A stretch of 5,765 nucleotides of DNA from Candidatus Bathyarchaeota archaeon (GTDB lineage Archaea > Thermoproteota > Bathyarchaeia > Bathyarchaeales > Bathyarchaeaceae): assembly GCA_020356305.1 (NCBI GenBank), contig CP070636.1:939973-945737 (forward strand), read 5' to 3'. This document shows positions 1-4,451 of this stretch, in pieces. Position numbers and translations under genes: made by a program. Position 1 is the stretch's first letter. The number at the start of each line of letters is the position of its first letter. The notes under the pieces are model-generated. The model was not told the origin of the DNA. It saw only the letters and a list, made by a program, of their open reading frames with translations, and did no database searches.

Positions 1-1
1 A

Positions 2-817
2 TCTTCATTTCGCGACATCACCCCCAGCTTGGCTGCCAGGAAAATTCAGGAGAAGAACTTCCGGCACATTGCAAACGAAGAAACTGTAGATACCGATGAT
101 ATGATAAGGCTTTTGGAGAACATCTCTGATGACATTTCTGCCACACAAGCTGCCCTGCAACGTAACGAAAGCTTATCAAAATTAAACCGCGGAAGACATA
201 ACCTTTTACAGGAACATCTACCGGATCAAATTGCCAAAAAACGCCGCCAGCTTGAAAAACTTAGGATAAAAAAGAAATCCCTCAGCCAACACTTGGCAGT
301 GCAGAAGCATCTGGAGAATCAATATATGCACAAAGCTGAAGCTACCTGTTTGCTGTTTACATGTTGTTCCAATATCCAAATTGCCGGAGAGAAGGAAGAT
401 TTTGCAGATGCAATGCATAGTATTGTCAAGGAGCTTCAGGATATACATAAATATCAAATCCAGCAAAAGCTTCAAGGCGGCAAACTTCAAATTTACATAG
501 AAGAAGTTGATTTGCCTGCGATTTCATTATTGACCCGATGGGTTGGTGCTGCACTGAATCCACGGCAACTGGCCAACTCGGGCCCTGAGTTTGAAGATTT
601 GTATAAAGCAGTTGAAGAGCAGCTCATGGTGTTTCCGCGAAAAGACATTCTTCTGAGCGGGTCCGTTCAGGACGAGAAAAAACTCGTAGGTACAAGGGTC
701 GTACGGAACTTTTTAAGAAAACTCGAAATTGTTCCAACCACAACAATTAAATCTACCCAAAGCTCTGAAAGTGATATGCCAGCATGGGTTGGCAACGCTA
801 CTGATGGTGTCACATAA
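2..817 (+). CDS. N-terminal coiled-coil part of a split HerA/FtsK-like ATPase gene (5' end outside window)
   Basis: The frame is open from the left edge, so the true start is probably upstream. The first start-type codon is TTG at 29, with no Shine-Dalgarno sequence before it. Numbering from that TTG gives 262 residues. The region is charged and helical, with a likely coiled coil at about residues 60-100 (KKRRQLEKLRIKKK and following) and a second helical stretch at about 125-150. A more mixed region at 155-235 contains hydrophobic, strand-like segments. I recognise no catalytic motif, signal peptide or membrane segment. The frame ends at TAA 815-817, but the same frame continues directly into a P-loop ATPase domain. 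I therefore infer that this was, or still is, the N-terminal half of one polypeptide of at least 640 residues. It could instead be a separate partner protein. Certainty of coding is good; the function is unknown. Confidence 0.7.
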   Translation, partial: SSFRDITPSLAARKIQEKNFRHIANEETVDTDDMIRLLENISDDISATQAALQRNESLSKLNRGRHNLLQEHLPDQIAKKRRQLEKLRIKKKSLSQHLAVQKHLENQYMHKAEATCLLFTCCSNIQIAGEKEDFADAMHSIVKELQDIHKYQIQQKLQGGKLQIYIEEVDLPAISLLTRWVGAALNPRQLANSGPEFEDLYKAVEEQLMVFPRKDILLSGSVQDEKKLVGTRVVRNFLRKLEIVPTTTIKSTQSSESDMPAWVGNATDGVT

Positions 818-1945
818 ATTGGAAATCCTTGGGAACTATCGCTTACACGGTCTGGCCATGTCTATATCTCGGGCTCAACTCAGGCGGGCAAATCATCGCT
901 TGCTTTTTGCATCGCGGAAGCCTGTACAACTTACTCAGATTTAGCGGTTGTGGTTATTACGCCAAATAATCAATGGGTTGGTCTTTTTTGTCCAGAAGAT
1001 AGGCCCAAAATCCTTGAGCGGTACAAGTTGTTTGGCCTTAAGCCCGAGCAGGCAAGAAGTTTTAATTTTATATACCATGGTGTAGGCCAGGGAATCGGGC
1101 AGCCCTTGCCAAAAGATTTACGTCAACTTGCAAGTGGCCTTCGTGTTGTAAGCTTTAAAGATTCGGACGATCAAAGAAGATGCGAAATAACAGCAGACAT
1201 ACTTAGGTCTTTATTCGATGCTTGTAGTCGGTCAGAATCAAGCAAACCCCGGGTCATTGTGGTGATAGATGAAACGCATCGCTTTATGAAAAAACACGTC
1301 GGCAAAAAAGTCGAAGCCGCTGCCGGTGAAACTGAAAAAGCTATCGAGTTAGTCACAAGAGAGGGCCTAAAATACGGTCTTCAACTTGTAATACTCAGCC
1401 AGACAATCAGAGACTTTTCCTATAGTCTCGGAGCAGTTCGGCAAAATATAGCAACGCGAATTTTTATGCGTAATAGCGACCGTGAAATAGACTATGCATC
1501 AGAATATTTGGACGATGGGAGTGAGATCGTAAGATTGAAGACTGCTGAAGCCTTTTGCTGTAATTCTGAATGGGGAGTCACCAGAATTTCTGTTCGTCCG
1601 CCACTTTCCAAGGTATGGGAGCCCTTTGATGCAGAGGTTAGAAAACTTGTTGAGTCGGCCGCCAAAACGCAGCCAACATTATCCATAGAGGCACAAGCTG
1701 TACTTGATATGGTAGACCAACAGTACCATCAAACTGGTGAACCGGCCAAATTAGCTTTTATTACCAAACAACTTGGTATCACCAGCCGTCGCAAGATTGA
1801 ACGCATTATTAATGAACTCAAAAAAGCTTCTGCAGCCAAATTTGAGCGGTTAGACAAACAGGGAAAACCCCTGGTTATTGTTCCCAGTGGCGCGCATAAA
1901 CAGTACATAAAGGCGGACACAAAGGCGCACAAAGGAGATACATGA
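818..1945 (+). CDS. HerA/FtsK/VirD4-type P-loop ATPase domain, downstream half of a gene split by an in-frame TAA
   Basis: Residues are numbered from codon 818. Walker A is GSTQAGKS at 19-26 (bases 872-895), inside the strand context GHVYISGSTQAGKSS. Walker B is VIVVIDETHRF with D151 and E152. A later ILSQTIRD block (S194, Q195) follows REGLKYGLQL, the usual arrangement in HerA, DUF87 and VirB4/TraG-like hexameric DNA motors. After about residue 275 comes a small domain rich in basic helices (ITSRRKIERIINELKK), probably a winged helix, then a repetitive lysine/histidine tail encoded by the 122-bp duplication. Between the TAA at 815-817 and the P-loop there is no ATG, GTG, TTG or CTG in this frame; only ATT at 818 could serve. 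The first usual start is GTG at 950, which would drop Walker A and leave a dead fragment. The gene is therefore likely broken, read through or mis-sequenced. Its 3' end, TGA 1943-1945, overlaps an ATG. The expected role is ATP-driven DNA translocation or processing. Confidence 0.75.
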   Translation: MGNPWELSLTRSGHVYISGSTQAGKSSLAFCIAEACTTYSDLAVVVITPNNQWVGLFCPEDRPKILERYKLFGLKPEQARSFNFIYHGVGQGIGQPLPKDLRQLASGLRVVSFKDSDDQRRCEITADILRSLFDACSRSESSKPRVIVVIDETHRFMKKHVGKKVEAAAGETEKAIELVTREGLKYGLQLVILSQTIRDFSYSLGAVRQNIATRIFMRNSDREIDYASEYLDDGSEIVRLKTAEAFCCNSEWGVTRISVRPPLSKVWEPFDAEVRKLVESAAKTQPTLSIEAQAVLDMVDQQYHQTGEPAKLAFITKQLGITSRRKIERIINELKKASAAKFERLDKQGKPLVIVPSGAHKQYIKADTKAHKGDT

Positions 1946-1989
1946 TGAAGAACGGACAATATAGGTGGTTGTCAGCAAAGAGGTTGTGA
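1945..1989 (+). pseudogene. Truncated 14-codon duplicate of the start of the next gene
   Basis: ATG at 1945 opens MKNGQYRWLSAKRL and ends at TGA 1987-1989. It matches the first residues of the 116-residue protein that begins at 2068 (MKNGQYKWLPKKQL). The TGA aligns with the CGA arginine codon in the second copy, so one C-to-T change explains the stop. It sits in an ATGATG cluster overlapping the ATPase stop, with AAAGGAG just upstream, so it may still be translated as a tiny leader. I read it as debris of the tandem duplication; a regulatory leader peptide is the alternative. Confidence 0.55.
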
Positions 1990-2054
1990 AATTGGGTTAT
2001 CGTTCCGGTTAGCGTGCACAAACCGTACATAAAGGCGGACACAAACGCGCACAA

Positions 2055-2062
2055 AGGAAGAG
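2055..2062 (+). promoter_or_regulatory. Ribosome binding site that fixes the start of the 116-residue gene
   Basis: AGGAAGAG lies about 5 to 9 bases before ATG 2068. The same frame is open back to 1990 and has a GTG at 2014, but no comparable purine-rich site precedes that GTG. The upstream codons are the duplicated tail of the ATPase, so ATG 2068 is the better start. Confidence 0.6.
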
Positions 2063-2067
2063 ATGTA

Positions 2068-2418
2068 ATGAAAAACGGACAATATAAGTGGTTACCAAAA
2101 AAGCAGTTGCGAGAAATGGATTTATGCGCGCAAACTCGTTTACGTACGCTCTGGAAGGCTTTAAACATAGGGCTTTATTCACACTCGATCTTTTGTAGAA
2201 AAAAAGGAACAAAGTCATTGAATATTTTTTGGATTTTGCCCGAAGAAGAAAAGACGCCTCATATGTTCATAATGCCTGCCACGTTACCCCACGGTGATAG
2301 AGCCTTTATGCTCTGTCCTCGGTCACTTGCCAGAGCTTCCAGGATAAGTCAACCTCGTATCGATATGACTATACTAAAACGCTTTTCACTATTAATGGCA
2401 CGAAAAGAAAGGTACTGA
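2068..2418 (+). CDS. Hypothetical small basic protein (116 aa)
   Basis: I do not recognise a family. The chosen start, ATG 2068, has a good upstream ribosome binding site. An in-frame extension to GTG 2014 would add VHKPYIKADTNAHKGRDV, which is a duplicated copy of the ATPase tail and so probably not native to this protein. The product is rich in lysine and arginine (KKQLREMDLCAQTRLRTLWK near the N-terminus, MARKERY at the C-terminus), with a hydrophobic stretch around NIFWILPEEE. No signal peptide, membrane helix or catalytic motif is evident. It starts after the ATPase gene and ends 2 nt before the RuvB-like gene, so it is almost certainly cotranscribed with both. A DNA-binding or adaptor role for the two motor proteins is conceivable, but only from position and charge. 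Confidence 0.65.
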   Translation: MKNGQYKWLPKKQLREMDLCAQTRLRTLWKALNIGLYSHSIFCRKKGTKSLNIFWILPEEEKTPHMFIMPATLPHGDRAFMLCPRSLARASRISQPRIDMTILKRFSLLMARKERY

Positions 2419-2420
2419 AC

Positions 2421-3422
2421 ATGCAAAAAAATGTTGTTGGAACAGATGTTAACCAAGTCAGGCTGATGAACCTAACCGATATTCACGGTCAACCGCAGGT
2501 CGTAAATAAACTGAAAGTCGATATACGTGCGTACTTCAACATGCGGTCGACCGGCGAAAGTTCCAGCTCGCCTTTTGGTCCGGTTATTCTATCTGGTCCA
2601 GTGGGTTGTGGAAAGACAACAGTAGCTAAAGTACTGCATGCAGAATTGGGAAACCTGAATCTGATCGAAACTAACGGTGTGATAGTAAATAACAAAGCAG
2701 AACGCAATTCAATTCTTCTCGATGCGGATGAAAACACAACTATCTTCATTGATGAATGTCAAGCCCTGAATATAAAAACACAACAGATTCTTTTGACGGC
2801 TCTTACCGAAAGAACTCTGCGTGTGCCTGCCGGCACATCACACTATCATACTATACCCCTTGCCAACTTTACGATGGTCATGGCAACAACGCACGAATAC
2901 CTGCTTCTGCCAGCCCTAATTGAGAGGATGAGAATCCATTGCAGATTTAAAGACTATTCGGTGGAAGATATTGCAGAAATCGTGCGTCAACGGCTACGGT
3001 GTTTAAATTGGCAGTGTGAGTCAGATGAGGTTTTACAAATCATTGCCAAAAGGGCCAAAAGAAATCCTCGACAGGCTCTTCATAGGAATCTTCAAATGTG
3101 CTGGCATGTGACCAAAAGTCGTGACTGTGATCGTAATGTGATTAGTATCGAAGATACACACGCGGCCTTTTGCTATTTGCAAATCGACGAGTTGGGACTA
3201 AATCCACTGGACAGGAACTATCTTACAATGTTACATGAATATGGCCAGTCTACTTTGGGGGTATTGAGCGCGAAACTGTCTCTGCCGCCTTTAACTATAC
3301 AAAGGGTTGTTGAGCCATACTTGCTTAAAGAGAACTTTATCATCAAAGACAAATCATCTGTCAGAGTCATAACTCAAAAGGGTAGAAAACATATTGAAAG
3401 CACCTCGTTCCCTTCTAACTAA
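2421..3422 (+). CDS. RuvB-like AAA+ ATPase (divergent Holliday-junction branch-migration motor)
   Basis: The 333-residue product has the length and order of RuvB. The N-terminal HGQPQVVNKLK matches the RuvB GQ-QV box. Walker A is GPVGCGKTT (59-67) and Walker B is IFIDECQA with D111 and E112. Sensor 1 is MATTHE (154-159), an arginine-finger candidate is R169 in ALIERM, and sensor 2 is R217 in RNPRQALHRN. The C-terminal winged helix (about 255-327) is very RuvB-like: LGLNPLDRNYL, then VVEPYLLKENFI. RuvB normally pairs with RuvA to drive branch migration at Holliday junctions. Here no RuvA or RuvC lies nearby, and the hairpin that in RuvB contacts RuvA looks shorter and different (RVPAGTSHYHTIPL). 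It may therefore use another loader or work alone on element DNA. The start has AGAAAGG 8 nt upstream and follows the previous stop by 2 nt. Family assignment is confident; the role on this element is inferred. Confidence 0.88.
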   Translation: MQKNVVGTDVNQVRLMNLTDIHGQPQVVNKLKVDIRAYFNMRSTGESSSSPFGPVILSGPVGCGKTTVAKVLHAELGNLNLIETNGVIVNNKAERNSILLDADENTTIFIDECQALNIKTQQILLTALTERTLRVPAGTSHYHTIPLANFTMVMATTHEYLLLPALIERMRIHCRFKDYSVEDIAEIVRQRLRCLNWQCESDEVLQIIAKRAKRNPRQALHRNLQMCWHVTKSRDCDRNVISIEDTHAAFCYLQIDELGLNPLDRNYLTMLHEYGQSTLGVLSAKLSLPPLTIQRVVEPYLLKENFIIKDKSSVRVITQKGRKHIESTSFPSN

Positions 3423-3431
3423 TGGAGGATA

Positions 3432-3890
3432 ATGGTAAAAATGTTATCAGATAATAGTCATAATAATCTTAAAGCTGTCTGCTCCGTTACCGAACTGGCG
3501 AAAAGGCTTGGTCTATCCAGGGCAAGATTTTACCAGCTTCAGCAAACAGGCGTATTCCCAAGGCCGGTTTATTGTGTCCGTACCAAACGCCCTTTTTATC
3601 CTCTGAGTCTACAGCAAAAGTGTATCAATATTCGCAAAACTGGCATAGGCTGTAACGGACAACTGGTAATTTTCTACAGCCCGCGGAAAAATAAATCCAG
3701 CAAATCTCAGAATCGGTCAGATCGCAAGTATGAAGACCTTACAGATATTTTAATACAAATGGGATTAAACGTAACCTGCGATAAAGTCAAAAAGGCTGTT
3801 AAAGCCCTGTATCCCGAAGAATTGACACAATCGCCCATTAAAGGCACGGTCATCCGGAATTTGTTCAGATATTTCAGTCGAGGACTGTAA
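3432..3890 (+). CDS. Small helix-turn-helix protein (152 aa)
   Basis: Residues 17-50 (CSVTELAKRLGLSRARFYQL and onwards) form a MerR/excisionase-type helix-turn-helix. A compact RPFYPLSLQQKC segment and a strand-like GQLVIFYSPRK follow, up to residue 86. The C-terminal half (100-152) is a separate, basic helical region (DKVKKAVKALYPEEL and ending FRYFSRGL). The RARFYQL to RPFYP layout is one I associate from memory with small DNA-binding proteins in planctomycete-like genomes. GGAGG at 3424-3428 is only 3 nt from ATG 3432 and 12 nt from the second ATG at 3441, so either start is possible. The gene begins 9 nt after the RuvB-like stop and is probably in the same operon. A likely role is regulating the element or binding its DNA; nothing shows which. 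An 11-bp motif array starts at its stop codon and could be its target. Confidence 0.75.
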   Translation: MVKMLSDNSHNNLKAVCSVTELAKRLGLSRARFYQLQQTGVFPRPVYCVRTKRPFYPLSLQQKCINIRKTGIGCNGQLVIFYSPRKNKSSKSQNRSDRKYEDLTDILIQMGLNVTCDKVKKAVKALYPEELTQSPIKGTVIRNLFRYFSRGL

Positions 3891-3974
3891 AAATGATGTC
3901 TGGCTTCCGTAAAAGTATTGTAAAAAAGATGTCAAATAACTGTCAAATTTTTGAGAAATATAGGAGATAATTGT
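3886..3974 (+). repeat. Helically phased 11-bp motif array between the HTH gene and a possible small ORF
   Basis: GTAAAA occurs at 3887, 3909 and 3920, and GTCAAA at 3931 and 3942. All are separated by multiples of 11 bp. Weaker G-starting units continue the register at 3898 (GTCTGG) and at 3953, 3964 and 3975 (GAG). A longer unit, TGTAAAAATGATGTC at 3886, recurs with one mismatch at 3919, exactly 33 bp later. Phased A-tracts of this kind suggest curved DNA or cooperative protein sites, such as operator, Xis-type or arm-type sites. The function is inferred only from the pattern. Confidence 0.5.
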
Positions 3975-4092
3975 GAGAGGAATAGTAATAGCAAACCGAA
4001 ATTCTGGTATTACACTTACTGAGCATGAAGAAAAGCTTTTATGCCAATTTGCAGGCAATACGGGCTTTTTTTTGCGGGTATCAACCGTTTAA
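3973..4092 (+). CDS. Possible small ORF (39 aa), perhaps a degraded or frameshifted gene
   Basis: GTG at 3973 has AGGAG at 3962-3966, a well-spaced ribosome binding site. It opens a 39-codon frame beginning VRGIVIANRNSGITLTEHEE and ending at TAA 4090-4092. Inside it is an eight-T run (4066-4073). Reading one base back at that run would join the frame to another that stays open to TGA 4182-4184 and contains RLKPEDVAQIRGHD, giving about 70 residues. I do not recognise either version. It may be a true small protein, a gene with a homopolymer frameshift, or chance. Confidence 0.3.
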   Translation: MRGIVIANRNSGITLTEHEEKLLCQFAGNTGFFLRVSTV

Positions 4093-4217
4093 GATTTCTT
4101 TTGTGCCCCGCAAGACTAAAGCCAGAAGACGTCGCTCAAATTAGGGGACATGACGCAGGCGTGGTCGGATTAGGTAAGAACTGATACATAATTTTGCAAA
4201 TTTTTAAAAAAATAGTT

Positions 4218-4237
4218 GCGCTATTTTTGGACAGCGC
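4218..4237. promoter_or_regulatory. GCGCT/AGCGC inverted repeat before the xis-like start
   Basis: GCGCT at 4218-4222 and AGCGC at 4233-4237 form 5-bp arms around a 10-base centre, ending 4 nt before ATG 4242. This is the position of a translation-masking hairpin or an operator. It could explain why no Shine-Dalgarno sequence is seen at this start. The arms are short, so chance is possible. Confidence 0.25.
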
Positions 4238-4241
4238 TAGA

Positions 4242-4451
4242 ATGAACAGGAAACTGACACAAATTGAGCTATATGCGGCATTGAAGAATTTGCCGCCCGT
4301 ACTGACCCCAGAGGAGGCAGCAGGAGTTCTAAGAATAAAAGTCTCGACCCTGTATCGCCACGTATCTGAGGGTCGTTACAGTGGAGCAGTTAAGAGAGGC
4401 AAACCGCTGCGTTTTTGGCGGGATAGATTAGTACAGGAGTTTATGTTATGA
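4242..4451 (+). CDS. Excisionase-like HTH DNA-binding protein (69 aa)
   Basis: Residues 20-68 match the HTH_17 (excisionase/MerR-like) pattern. VLTPEEAAGVLRIKVSTLYR is the helix-turn-helix, and VKRGKPLRFWRDRLVQEF is the wing with its final helix. Proteins of this type bend att-site DNA and set recombination direction, or act as repressors. ATG 4242 is chosen because it gives the usual compact length. A TTG at 4194 in the same frame would add 16 residues, including the hydrophobic IFKKIVALFL, and is less likely. No clear ribosome binding site precedes 4242. The stop overlaps the integrase start as ATGA (4448-4451), so the two are translationally coupled, as in many xis-int pairs. The family call is firm; the directionality role comes from context. 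Confidence 0.8.
   Translation: MNRKLTQIELYAALKNLPPVLTPEEAAGVLRIKVSTLYRHVSEGRYSGAVKRGKPLRFWRDRLVQEFML

Larger units (their letters stand above)
1871..2116 (+). repeat. Tandem duplication, two copies with a period of about 122 bp
   Basis: Copy 1 runs from about 1871 to 1992 and copy 2 from about 1993 to 2116. Anchors are GGTTAT at 1873 and 1995, and GTACATAAAGGCGGACACAAA at 1903 and 2025 (offset 122). The ATG-AA-AACGGACAATATA block lies at 1945 and 2068 (offset 123, a one-base indel). By eye the copies agree at roughly 80-85%. Each carries the ATPase tail peptide (YIKADT-AHKG) followed by the start of the next gene (MKNGQY-WL). Copy 2 keeps the tail peptide in frame with the downstream gene. 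Within each copy CAYAAA recurs four times at spacings of 11, 12 and 10 bp. Confidence 0.85.
3891..4241. other. Intergenic region of about 350 bp between the HTH gene and the xis-like gene
   Basis: No long gene is visible here. It holds, in order, the 11-bp phased array, a possible short ORF (3973-4092), an eight-T tract (4066-4073), AT-rich DNA around 4185-4228 and a small inverted repeat just before the xis-like start. CATAAT at 4187-4192 resembles a -10 box but has no good -35 at the right distance. The region plausibly carries the control signals for xis-int. I see no convincing terminator. Confidence 0.5.

Noticed and set aside
729..944. 71-codon + strand ORF bridging the split ATPase gene
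   Set aside because: It is a different frame from the ATPase and reads through the Walker A region without encoding the motif. It resembles no protein and is a shadow frame, not a bridging gene.
1895..2056. CRISPR-like array
   Set aside because: Motifs are 6 bases at 10-12 bp spacing inside a tandem duplication. There are no long repeats with unique spacers and no cas genes.
1875..2218. Overlapping minus-strand ORFs with a repeated LCAFVSAFMY-like peptide
   Set aside because: The peptide repetition is the antisense reading of the 122-bp duplication. There is no ribosome binding site or recognisable domain.
3765..4058. 97-codon minus-strand ORF over the end of the HTH gene and the gap
   Set aside because: It is antisense to a well-supported gene for much of its length and has no recognisable domain or clear start signal.
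4041..4073. Rho-independent terminator before the T8 tract
   Set aside because: The nearest stem (TGCC/GGCA) has only four pairs and ends 8 bases before the T-run, so the hairpin is not adjacent or stable enough.
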